The notes beneath the pieces were generated by a model. That model worked only from the letters and a program-made list of their open reading frames with translations. It was not told the origin of the DNA and ran no database searches. 64,000 nt of DNA from Succinatimonas sp. UBA7265. Its GTDB lineage: Bacteria; Pseudomonadota; Gammaproteobacteria; Enterobacterales; Succinivibrionaceae. The first letter of the stretch is position 1, and each line of letters opens with the position of its first letter. Below are positions 1 to 7,476 of this stretch, piece by piece. The position numbers and the translations under genes were made by a program. The stretch covers positions 1-64,000 of the forward strand of contig DKSD01000068.1 of NCBI GenBank assembly GCA_002473165.1. Reading direction: 5' to 3'.

Positions 1-23
1 AGTGAATAACCTACAGTCACCAT

Positions 24-55
24 AAAAATCCCCGGCAGGGTTTAACCCTCCGGGG
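24..55 (-). terminator. Intrinsic terminator of the flavin oxidoreductase gene
   Basis: A GC-rich hairpin (positions 30-55, arms of about 10 bp with one bulge, loop TTTAA) is followed on the minus strand by a U5 tract (A-run 24-28 on the plus strand). It lies 22 bp past the stop codon at 77. Confidence 0.8.
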
Positions 56-76
56 ACAGCTTGATTAGGCTGTGCC

Positions 77-652
77 TTATTTATCTTTTTCCTGGGCCTC
101 AGGCGCCGGCATGCCGGCTATATTGCGCAGGAAATCCACATAGCCGCGCGCGCTTTCGGCGATCTTTTCAACCGTGGCGTCTTCCTTGCTGGCCGCTCCG
201 AAGAACACATACAGCCCGGCATACTCGGCCTTGAGGTAGGCGATGCTGCGGATAAAGGGTTTCAGGATGCTCTCGAGCTCCGCCTTGGGATCGCGCCCGT
301 CAGGAGCATAATCGCTCTGGCTGCCGCCGCAGGTCACAGCCAAGGCGATCTTGCGGCCTTCAAGCTTGTGCGCCTTGCCGTAGGCCCAGTCCAAAGTCAG
401 CGCCACATCCATCCACTGCTTGAGCATCGGCGGGCAGTTGTACCAGTAAACCGGAAACTGCAACACCAGCACGCCGTTGTTTTCGATCAGGGAATGCTCC
501 AGTGACGGATCGATCACCCCGCGCGGATAAGCGCTCTCAAGGTTGTGGATCACAAACTCGTCAGGGTATTTCCTGAGCTCCTCTGTCCAGCGTCTGTTGA
601 CAACCGAGCGATCAAAATGAGGATGATCCACAAAAATTACGGTTTTCTTCAT
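77..652 (-). CDS. NAD(P)H-dependent flavodoxin-fold oxidoreductase (KefF/YwrO/MdaB-like)
   Basis: This 191-residue soluble protein of the Flavodoxin_2 family probably binds FMN or FAD and transfers electrons from NAD(P)H to quinones or similar acceptors. Seen: an N-terminal beta strand and phosphate loop (KKTVIFVDHPHFDRS), FPVYWYNCPP at 66-75 followed by LKQWMD, and TCGGSQSDYAPDG at 107-119, all typical of the family. The ATG has a clear AGGA six bases upstream. It stands alone, with its own terminator downstream. Family members protect against quinones or regulate the KefC potassium channel, but no kef gene is nearby, so the exact substrate is unknown. Confidence 0.8.
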   Translation of the reverse strand: MKKTVIFVDHPHFDRSVVNRRWTEELRKYPDEFVIHNLESAYPRGVIDPSLEHSLIENNGVLVLQFPVYWYNCPPMLKQWMDVALTLDWAYGKAHKLEGRKIALAVTCGGSQSDYAPDGRDPKAELESILKPFIRSIAYLKAEYAGLYVFFGAASKEDATVEKIAESARGYVDFLRNIAGMPAPEAQEKDK

Positions 653-748
653 AGTGTTCCTGCAGTGTGTGTTTATGTGCGGCGCTCCTCTTGAGGGGCT
701 TGCGCGAGGTTTTTTATGATTTTTACCCTTGCCGCAGTTTTATTTTAA

Positions 749-763
749 GCGGCGATCCGCCGC
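749..763 (-). terminator. Hairpin downstream of kdkA, weak terminator candidate
   Basis: A perfect 6-bp GC stem (GCGGCG / CGCCGC, 3-nt loop) lies about 70 bp past the kdkA stop. On the minus strand it is followed by TTAAAATAAAA rather than a clean U-run, so terminator activity is uncertain. Confidence 0.4.
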
Positions 764-779
764 AAGTGGGACAGTCAAA

Positions 780-794
780 AACAAAACTTTTGTT
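780..794. promoter_or_regulatory. 15-bp perfect palindrome upstream of the oxidoreductase gene
   Basis: AACAAAA-C-TTTTGTT is a perfect inverted repeat with a single central base. It sits about 130 bp upstream of the oxidoreductase ATG and just after the kdkA stop. It could be an operator for a redox-responsive repressor. No regulator gene is adjacent, and AT-rich palindromes also arise by chance. Confidence 0.3.
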
Positions 795-833
795 AATTTC
801 GCGTGAATCCGGTTTATTCCCAGCTTTGAAATT

Positions 834-1559
834 CTACCGCGAGGCGTCAGCATCCACGGCTTTGCACTCAAGCAGTGCAAAATCGGCATCGTCATAGTGA
901 AACGCGCCGCCGCGCCGCTGCTCCTTAAGGAAAGAGCGGTGCAGCCGCGCGATGATCTGCCGCTGCGTTTTGAGATCCGCTTTGTCCATAAAACAGCGGT
1001 CGAAATCTATGATCCAGAACTTCCCGTCGTCCCCGAGCAGGATGTTGCGGATGTTGAGATCGGTGTGGCGCACCCCGGCTTTAAAAAACTCCCTCACAGT
1101 GCTGCCCAGTTGCGCAAGTTCCGCGGCTGTAAGCTTTCTCTCCTGCAATACCGCCGCCAGATCCCGGGCCGCGAGCGCCTCGATCACGATATCCTGCCTG
1201 ATGATCCCAAAGCTGCAGCGCTCCCGGGCCATAAGCGGGCGCGGCACCGGCAATCCCTGTTCTCTCATCGCCTCAAGCAGCCTGAACTCGTCAAAGGCGC
1301 GGTGCGCGTGCGGGGCAAATTTTATAAAGCGATCCCCGGCCGCCTTGCCCCAGAGCCCGCCGCGGATATAGTGGCGCAGCGCCAGCGCCTGCCCGTCCTC
1401 GTTCCAAATCAGCGTCTTGCCGCGGCCGCCGCATGCGCGCGCGCCCAAAGCGAGGATCCGTTCGCGGGAGAAATACTCAGGAAGCGGCCTGGGCCAGCAG
1501 ACCGGCGCAGCGTCCGATGTCAGGTAAACATAACCGTCATCTTGCAGCGTCTGTGCCAT
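834..1559 (-). CDS. kdkA: 3-deoxy-D-manno-octulosonic acid (Kdo) kinase
   Basis: This 241-residue inner-membrane-associated kinase phosphorylates O-4 of the first Kdo of lipopolysaccharide in organisms that carry a single Kdo. It belongs to the KdkA/WaaP branch of protein-kinase-like enzymes. Seen: LRHYIRGG at 61-68 (nucleotide-binding region), the catalytic loop HTDLN at 165-169 with Asp167, and the metal-binding IIDFDRC at 183-189. Length fits the family. It is divergent from a heptosyltransferase gene (1620), as in Haemophilus and Pasteurella, where OpsX adds heptose to phosphorylated Kdo. Confidence 0.88.
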   Translation of the reverse strand: MAQTLQDDGYVYLTSDAAPVCWPRPLPEYFSRERILALGARACGGRGKTLIWNEDGQALALRHYIRGGLWGKAAGDRFIKFAPHAHRAFDEFRLLEAMREQGLPVPRPLMARERCSFGIIRQDIVIEALAARDLAAVLQERKLTAAELAQLGSTVREFFKAGVRHTDLNIRNILLGDDGKFWIIDFDRCFMDKADLKTQRQIIARLHRSFLKEQRRGGAFHYDDADFALLECKAVDADASR

Positions 1560-1601
1560 AAAACCTCTCCCAAATGTGCTTCCTTCCTGATCGTATCAGT
1601 C

Positions 1602-1610
1602 TGCTAGAAT
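1602..1610 (+). promoter_or_regulatory. Extended -10 promoter of the heptosyltransferase gene
   Basis: TGC-TAGAAT is an extended -10 element (hexamer 1605-1610). It ends only 9 bases before the ATG at 1620, so a transcript starting about 7 bases downstream would have almost no leader. No Shine-Dalgarno is visible between hexamer and start. Confidence 0.55.
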
Positions 1611-1619
1611 GTTTCCAAT

Positions 1620-2681
1620 ATGACCAGCAAACCTAACTCCGTGTGCGCTCTCAGGCTTTCCGCCCTGGGCGACTGCGTCAATGTCTTTGGCATGCTCGGC
1701 GCGATCTCCCGCGAAGATCCCAGGGCGCAGCTGCTGTGGATCCTCGACCGCCGTTTCGCGCCGCTGTTCCGCGACAGCGAAGGCACGGACATCATCCCCA
1801 TGCTGCCCGTCGATTTTTCAGGCGGAGTCTTCAAAGCATTTTGGCACATCAAAAATCAGCTCAAAGGCCGGCGTTTTGACTGCCTTTTGGATCTGCAGAC
1901 CTCAATTAAGGCCTCGGCCTGCGCGCTAGCCGTCCCGGCAAAGGTCAAGTTCGGCTATGACCGCGAACGCGGCCGCGAAGGCCAGTTTCTGTTCATAAAC
2001 CGCAAGGTTCCCTCGCCTGCCAACCCCCATGTGGTCGCAGGCTACATGGCCTTCGCGCGCGCGGCGGGTTACGGGGATCTGCAGCCTAAATGGGATTTCC
2101 GCCTTTCAGACGAGGAGCTGGCGCCTTATTTGAAGCTCTCAGAGCAGGATCCGGTGTTCACGATCTGCCCGGCCTCGGCCAAAACCCAAAAGAACTGGAA
2201 CGCCGACGGCTACGCGCGCATGGCCGATTACGCCGTGAAAAACGGCTACCGCGTCGTGCTGGCCGGCTCCCCTAATGAAACGGAAATGACGCTGTGCGCG
2301 CAGATCGCCTCCCGGGCCGGCTGCAAATGCTTAAACCTCTGCGGCCAGACGAACCTCAGGCAGCTGTGCGCCCTGCTGTGCGCCTCTTCGCTGGCCCTGT
2401 GCCCGGACAGCGCCTGCATGCACATCTGCTCGGCGGTGAACACCCCGGTGATCGGGCTGTTCGCCGTCCACGATCCCCGGCGCGTCGGCTCCTGGAAGTT
2501 CCCGGACCTCTGGGTCTCCGTCTACAAAGATCTCGCGCGCGAGGAATGCGGCCAAGGGCACATCCCCTGGCGCTACCGGGTGCGCAACGAGCACGCTATG
2601 GACCGCATCAGCACGGAGATGGTAAAGGACGCTTTTGACTACGCCCTCGACCATTACGCGCCCAACCCTGACGATTACTGA
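1620..2681 (+). CDS. LPS heptosyltransferase, GT9 family (OpsX-like heptosyltransferase I)
   Basis: This 353-residue cytoplasmic glycosyltransferase transfers L-glycero-D-manno-heptose from ADP-heptose to the Kdo of the LPS inner core. Seen: N-terminal LRLSALGDCVNVFGML (GT9 acceptor-side Rossmann start), the central FTICPASAKTQKNWNADGYA, and the nucleotide-binding region NLCGQTNLRQLCALL...PDSACMHICSAV, equivalent to the GxT-L...D(T/S)GxxH motif, with Ala-Cys replacing the usual Gly-Pro. The divergent kdkA makes an OpsX-type heptosyltransferase I the best guess. A role as heptosyltransferase II or III cannot be excluded. The start codon lacks a Shine-Dalgarno. Confidence 0.8.
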   Translation: MTSKPNSVCALRLSALGDCVNVFGMLGAISREDPRAQLLWILDRRFAPLFRDSEGTDIIPMLPVDFSGGVFKAFWHIKNQLKGRRFDCLLDLQTSIKASACALAVPAKVKFGYDRERGREGQFLFINRKVPSPANPHVVAGYMAFARAAGYGDLQPKWDFRLSDEELAPYLKLSEQDPVFTICPASAKTQKNWNADGYARMADYAVKNGYRVVLAGSPNETEMTLCAQIASRAGCKCLNLCGQTNLRQLCALLCASSLALCPDSACMHICSAVNTPVIGLFAVHDPRRVGSWKFPDLWVSVYKDLAREECGQGHIPWRYRVRNEHAMDRISTEMVKDAFDYALDHYAPNPDDY

Positions 2682-2685
2682 AAAA

Positions 2686-3195
2686 ATGAGTTCAAAAGAA
2701 CAGCTTGCCGTCTTTCCCGGCACCTTTGACCCGCTGACGCTCGGGCACTTTGACATCATAAAGCGCGCCTGCCGCATCTTCGACAAAGTGATCGTGGCTG
2801 TGGCCGCCAGCCCCTCCAAAAACCCGCTGCTGACGCTTGAGCAGCGCGTGGAACTTGCCAAAGAGGCCTGCTCAGGGTGCGGCAATGTCGAGGTCACGGG
2901 CTTTTGCGGGATGCTGGTGGATTTCCTGCGCGAGCGCAGCGCGAGCATCCTCGTGCGCGGCGTGCGCACCGTCGCCGACTACGATTACGAGGTCCAGCTG
3001 GCGGGCATGTACCGGGCGCTCATGCCGCAGATGGAGATCGTCATGCTCCCCACCTCAGGCGATCTCTGCTTTATCTCATCGACGCTGGTGCGCGATGTCA
3101 TAACGCATGACGGCGACATCTCCAAATTCGTGCCCGCCGCGATCTCAGAGTATGTGGCCGCCCGTCCTCATTTCTGGCAGCGCGGGCAGAAATAA
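2686..3195 (+). CDS. coaD: Phosphopantetheine adenylyltransferase
   Basis: CoaD converts 4'-phosphopantetheine and ATP to dephospho-CoA, the penultimate step of coenzyme A synthesis. The 169-residue protein shows the nucleotidyltransferase motif PGTFDPLTLGHFDI near residues 10-23 and the C-terminal ISSTLVRDVI motif. The chosen ATG at 2686 gives the normal family length; an in-frame upstream ATG at 2635 would add 17 atypical residues inside the preceding gene. It follows the heptosyltransferase stop by 4 bases and so is probably translationally coupled. This echoes E. coli, where coaD is linked to LPS core genes and mutM. Its 3' end overlaps convergent mutM by 28 bp. Confidence 0.92.
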   Translation: MSSKEQLAVFPGTFDPLTLGHFDIIKRACRIFDKVIVAVAASPSKNPLLTLEQRVELAKEACSGCGNVEVTGFCGMLVDFLRERSASILVRGVRTVADYDYEVQLAGMYRALMPQMEIVMLPTSGDLCFISSTLVRDVITHDGDISKFVPAAISEYVAARPHFWQRGQK

Positions 3196-3986
3196 GTGCT
3201 GCGCTGCCCCAGCGTCATTTCCTCGATCGGGGTTCCGCATACCGGGCACTTCTCCCCTTTGTGCCCGTACACATTGAGGTTCTGCACGAAGTAGCCCATC
3301 TTGCCTTCGGCATTTTGAAAATTGATGATCGTGGTGCCGCCTTTGGATATGGAAAGGGCAAGCACGCTGCGGATGTTCTCCCGCAGCACCCGGCACTCCT
3401 CGAAACTTAGCTGATCCGAGCGCCGGTCAGGACGGATCTTTGAGAGGAACAGCACCTCGGAGGCGTAAATATTGCCGACCCCCACCACTACGGATGCGTC
3501 CATAATTGCCTGTTTTACGGATTTTTTATGCCGTTGCAGCCCCTCATAAAGCACCTTTGGGGTAAAGGCATCCGAAAGCGGCTCCGGACCAAGATCTTTT
3601 AAATAGTCGCTCAAAAGCGGATCCGTGTCAGGCGGGATAAAAGCGACAAGCCCGAAGCGCCGGGCATCGTTATAGCGGATCACGATCCCGCTGCCCATGG
3701 TGAGCTCAAAATGATCATGCTTGAGCCGCTCGCCCGGGGATCTGAGGATCGACAGGTGCCCGGTCATGCCCAGGTGGACAAGCAATGTCCCCTTGTCCGT
3801 GCCCACGAGGATGAACTTGGCCCTGCGGCTGACATTTGCGACTTTGGCGCCTATAAGCTCATTGAGCCTTGGGCTGAAAGGCTCGCGCAGCTTTTTGTCA
3901 TCATGCCAGAGATCCTCTATGACCTCTCCTTCAAGCACCGGGCGCACCCCGCGCATGGTGACTTCGACTTCAGGCAGTTCAGGCAT
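3168..3986 (-). CDS. mutM: Formamidopyrimidine-DNA glycosylase
   Basis: MutM (Fpg) excises 8-oxoguanine and formamidopyrimidines and nicks the abasic site. The 272-residue protein begins MPELPEVE, giving the catalytic N-terminal proline and glutamate after Met removal. It has the conserved lysine in RRAKFILV near residue 57, the helix-two-turn-helix around GVGNIYASEVLF, and a C-terminal CxxC...CxxC zinc finger (CPVC...CPRC). All key residues are present. It runs convergently into coaD with overlapping 3' ends. Confidence 0.95.
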   Translation of the reverse strand: MPELPEVEVTMRGVRPVLEGEVIEDLWHDDKKLREPFSPRLNELIGAKVANVSRRAKFILVGTDKGTLLVHLGMTGHLSILRSPGERLKHDHFELTMGSGIVIRYNDARRFGLVAFIPPDTDPLLSDYLKDLGPEPLSDAFTPKVLYEGLQRHKKSVKQAIMDASVVVGVGNIYASEVLFLSKIRPDRRSDQLSFEECRVLRENIRSVLALSISKGGTTIINFQNAEGKMGYFVQNLNVYGHKGEKCPVCGTPIEEMTLGQRSTYFCPRCQK

Positions 3987-4012
3987 CGGCTTTTCCTCTG
4001 ATGTGCAGCCAA

Positions 4013-4044
4013 AACAAAACCCTGTCCGCGGTACGGACAGGGTT
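4013..4044 (-). terminator. Terminator of rpmB-rpmG
   Basis: A perfect 11-bp stem (AACCCTGTCCG and its complement, 4018-4044, 5-nt loop) is followed on the minus strand by a U-rich tail (GUUUUGUUUU). It lies 27 bp beyond the rpmG stop. Confidence 0.85.
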
Positions 4045-4070
4045 CATAACTTTTTGCGAGGCGCGATCAA

Positions 4071-4241
4071 TTACTTGATCTTGCCTTCCTTGTACAGCAC
4101 GTGCTTGCGAACCACCGGATCGTATTTCATCATCTCGAGCTTGCCCGGGGTGGTGCGACGGTTTTTGTCGGTGGTGTAGAAGTGACCGGTGCCGGCAGTT
4201 GAATTTAAGCGAATCTTCTCGCGGCCGCCTTTCTTAGCCAT
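4071..4241 (-). CDS. rpmG: 50S ribosomal protein L33
   Basis: This 56-residue basic protein starts MAKKGGREKIRLNSTAGTG and matches the L33 family along its length (TPGKLEMMKYDPVVRKH). It contains no cysteines, so it is the zinc-independent (C-minus) form. An AGGAGA precedes the ATG. It follows rpmB by 11 bp, the usual rpmB-rpmG operon, and mutM lies downstream on the same strand, as in E. coli. Confidence 0.95.
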   Translation of the reverse strand: MAKKGGREKIRLNSTAGTGHFYTTDKNRRTTPGKLEMMKYDPVVRKHVLYKEGKIK

Positions 4242-4252
4242 GATATTCTCCT

Positions 4253-4489
4253 TTAGACCCTGACACCGTTGGCGCGCATATCAGCCAGCACGGCATCAAT
4301 GCCGCGCTTGTCGATGGTGCGGATACCTTTAGCGGTAACGCGGAGCCTGACAAAACGACCCTCGCTCTCAACCCAGAAACGGTGGTATTTGAGGTTCGGG
4401 AGGAAACGACGCTTGGCAGCGTTCTTGGCGTGGGAACGAAGGTAACCCACAGTCGGGCGCTTGCCCGTAACCATGCAAACTCTGGACAT
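4253..4489 (-). CDS. rpmB: 50S ribosomal protein L28
   Basis: This 78-residue protein starts MSRVCMVTGKRPTVG and contains KRRFLPNLKYHRFWVESE, nearly identical in layout to E. coli L28 and of the same length. The ATG at 4489 is chosen because it has GGAG upstream and restores the family N-terminus; an in-frame ATG six codons upstream would not. It is first in the rpmBG operon. Confidence 0.95.
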   Translation of the reverse strand: MSRVCMVTGKRPTVGYLRSHAKNAAKRRFLPNLKYHRFWVESEGRFVRLRVTAKGIRTIDKRGIDAVLADMRANGVRV

Positions 4490-4582
4490 GTTGAATTCAC
4501 ACTCCAAATAAATCTTTACGGGTCACAGCACCAAGGAGCTGCAACCAAAAACAGACAATAAGGTTAATATTAAAGTGCGCAT

Positions 4583-4611
4583 ATTCTAGCACAGCGCATC
4601 GCGGGTTTCGA
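4583..4611 (-). promoter_or_regulatory. Promoter of rpmB-rpmG
   Basis: On the minus strand an extended -10 (TGC-TAGAAT, hexamer 4583-4588) lies 17 bp downstream of TCGAAA (4606-4611), a 4-of-6 match to the -35 consensus. It is about 95 bp upstream of the rpmB ATG. Confidence 0.6.
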
Positions 4612-4661
4612 TCATAAATGTAATTTTTTGCGGGAAAGCGGTTTACCCCCACCCGCGCTCT

Positions 4662-4691
4662 GCATTAATCACGCATTAATGGCGCATTAAT
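4662..4691. repeat. Three GCATTAAT direct repeats with 11-bp period
   Basis: Identical octamers start at 4662, 4673 and 4684, exactly one helical turn apart, with variable 3-bp spacers. This is the arrangement expected of cooperative protein-binding sites on one face of DNA. It is upstream of both divergent promoters. Confidence 0.75.
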
Positions 4692-4767
4692 TAAGGATTA
4701 TCCCTCCACGAACCTCTGCCGCGCGCGCAGACAAAATCAGGCATAAACTGAGGCCGCAACTGCGCTT

Positions 4768-4782
4768 TGGCACCTACTGCCA
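4768..4782. promoter_or_regulatory. Inverted repeat TGGCA-N5-TGCCA
   Basis: A perfect 5-bp inverted repeat with a 5-bp spacer lies about 140 bp upstream of the flavodoxin ATG. It is a possible operator for a dimeric regulator; no experimental counterpart is recognised. Confidence 0.35.
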
Positions 4783-4918
4783 TGATTTTTATCATATACT
4801 TGAGAGCAGTGCGGATTTATAACGCTAAACGCCGTCGCGATCAAAGCCCGTTTCCGGGATGCGGCCGCGCCTCTGAATTTGATTTTATTATTATTTATTA
4901 AACAATAAGAGGCAAAAC

Positions 4919-5482
4919 ATGCTGTCTGCTTTCAAAAAAATGTGCGCCGCTGCCTGCACAGCCGTGCTCGCGCTCGGCCTGGCATCCGGCGCCCAGTCCA
5001 AAACCCTGGTCGCTTATTTTTCTGCCAACGAGGGCAACACCGCTCACGTGGCCAAGGCCATAGCCAAAGCCGAACACGCCGATCTTTTTAAGATCACCCC
5101 GGTGCCTGCCTACACTGAGGCCGATCTCGACCACAGCGATCCCCAAAGCCGCGTCTGCCGCGAGCATGACAGCAAAGAACTGCGCGATAAAACCGCGCTC
5201 TCTCAGACCGTGCCTGACAATTTTGACGAATACGACACCGTCTATATCGGTTATCCCATCTGGTGGGGCCAGGCTGCGTGGCCGGTCGAGGCTTTTGTCA
5301 AAGGCAACGACTTCACGGGCAAGCGCATCATCCCTTTTTGCACTTCAGGCAGTTCGCCTTACGGCACGAGCGGCATGGAACTGCACCGGCTAAACGGCAC
5401 CGGTGTATGGATAGAGGGCGACCGCCTGTCGCCCAAGGCGCCTGATGACGAGATCGCCGACTGGGTAAAGTCCCTGTACTGA
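4919..5482 (+). CDS. Exported flavodoxin-like protein
   Basis: This 187-residue protein has a clear signal peptide (residues 1-27: two lysines, a hydrophobic stretch, cleavage near SGAQS|KTLVAYFS) in front of a flavodoxin domain. Seen: AYFSANEGNTAHVAKAIA, whose Ser/Asn/Thr loop binds the FMN phosphate, and YIGYPIWWGQAAWPVEAFV, typical of the Flavodoxin_4 group. Most flavodoxins are cytoplasmic, so the signal peptide is notable: it implies a periplasmic flavoprotein, probably a quinone or small-molecule reductase. The partner is unknown. It is monocistronic, with a GAGG ribosome site and its own terminator. The alternative, an N-terminal anchor rather than a cleaved signal, is possible. Confidence 0.8.
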   Translation: MLSAFKKMCAAACTAVLALGLASGAQSKTLVAYFSANEGNTAHVAKAIAKAEHADLFKITPVPAYTEADLDHSDPQSRVCREHDSKELRDKTALSQTVPDNFDEYDTVYIGYPIWWGQAAWPVEAFVKGNDFTGKRIIPFCTSGSSPYGTSGMELHRLNGTGVWIEGDRLSPKAPDDEIADWVKSLY

Positions 5483-5512
5483 TCCTCAAAGCCGCGCCTT
5501 TAAAAAACAGAA

Positions 5513-5552
5513 GATCCCCGTGAGCAAGTCTTTCGGGGATCAATTGTTTTTT
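5513..5552 (+). terminator. Terminator of the exported flavodoxin gene
   Basis: An 8-bp stem GATCCCCG / CGGGGATC (5513-5541) is followed by TTGTTTTTT. It lies 30 bp after the stop. Confidence 0.8.
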
Positions 5553-5625
5553 AAGCCCTAAACCTCGAAAAACACCCTGAAAGCCCCCATGTGATGTGAT
5601 GTTATAAGAATTTGAGGAGTTTCAC

Positions 5626-6948
<1,323 letters not shown>

Positions 6949-6952
6949 ACCT

Positions 6953-7408
6953 TTGAAGATCCAGCTTAAGATCCTCGACCCGCGGCTTGGCCGCGAATTC
7001 CCGCTGCCGCAGAGCGCCACCAAAGGCTCTGCGGGGATCGATCTGCGGGCCATGATCGCGGAAAAGACGCTGCTCGCGCCCGGCCAGGTGCTGGCCGTGC
7101 CCGCGGGGATCTCCGTTTACATCGCTGATCCCGGGTACATGGCCTGCATCTTTCCGCGCTCAGGACTGGGGTCAAAACACGGCATCGTGCTCGGCAACCT
7201 CACCGGGATCATTGATTCCGATTACCAGGGGCCGATCATCATGCCGCTGTGGAACCGTTCGACCGAGCCTTTTGCCTTAAACCCCGGCGATCGGGTGGCG
7301 CAGATGGTCTTTGTGCCGGTGGCGTGCCCTGAATTTGACGTAGTCGGTGAATTCAACACCGCATCAGGGCGCGGCAGCAGCGGATTTGGTTCCTCAGGGC
7401 TAGGCTGA
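6953..7408 (+). CDS. dut: Deoxyuridine 5'-triphosphate nucleotidohydrolase (dUTPase)
   Basis: Dut hydrolyses dUTP to dUMP, supplying thymidylate synthesis and keeping uracil out of DNA. The 151-residue trimeric-type enzyme shows all five motifs: SAGIDLRA, PRSGLGSKHG, GIIDSDYQG, GDRVAQMVF and the C-terminal RGSSGFGSSG. The start is TTG at 6953, four bases after the coaBC stop; no better ATG exists and the N-terminus (KIQLKILDPRLG) matches the family, so a rare start codon is real here and translation is probably coupled. Confidence 0.95.
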   Translation: MKIQLKILDPRLGREFPLPQSATKGSAGIDLRAMIAEKTLLAPGQVLAVPAGISVYIADPGYMACIFPRSGLGSKHGIVLGNLTGIIDSDYQGPIIMPLWNRSTEPFALNPGDRVAQMVFVPVACPEFDVVGEFNTASGRGSSGFGSSGLG

Positions 7409-7427
7409 TCCCGGATTTTGCGCACAG

Positions 7428-7470
7428 AAAATCCGCGCCGGTTTTCACGCCTGGCGCGGATTTTTTTAAT
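7428..7470. terminator. Bidirectional terminator between dut and argH
   Basis: A 12-bp stem AAAATCCGCGCC / GGCGCGGATTTT (7428-7439, 7453-7464) continues into T7 on the plus strand. The A4 on its left arm gives a U-tract for minus-strand transcripts, so it serves both convergent genes. Confidence 0.85.
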
Positions 7471-7476
7471 TGCCGA

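Larger units (their letters stand above)
4490..4918. promoter_or_regulatory. Divergent regulatory spacer between rpmB and the exported flavodoxin gene
   Basis: This 429-bp gap has no convincing gene. It holds the rpmB promoter (4583-4611), three phased GCATTAAT repeats (4662-4691), an inverted repeat TGGCA-N5-TGCCA (4768-4782), and AT-rich sequence before the GAGG Shine-Dalgarno of the flavodoxin gene at 4919. Confidence 0.7.

Noticed and set aside
897..1607. Open frame opposite kdkA (236 codons)
   Set aside because: Antisense to kdkA with its catalytic motifs; highly Arg/Pro-rich translation typical of a GC-rich shadow.
4766..4784. Possible sigma-54 promoter (TTGGCAC...TGC)
   Set aside because: The GG-to-GC distance is two bases too short for a -24/-12 promoter; it is better read as an inverted repeat.
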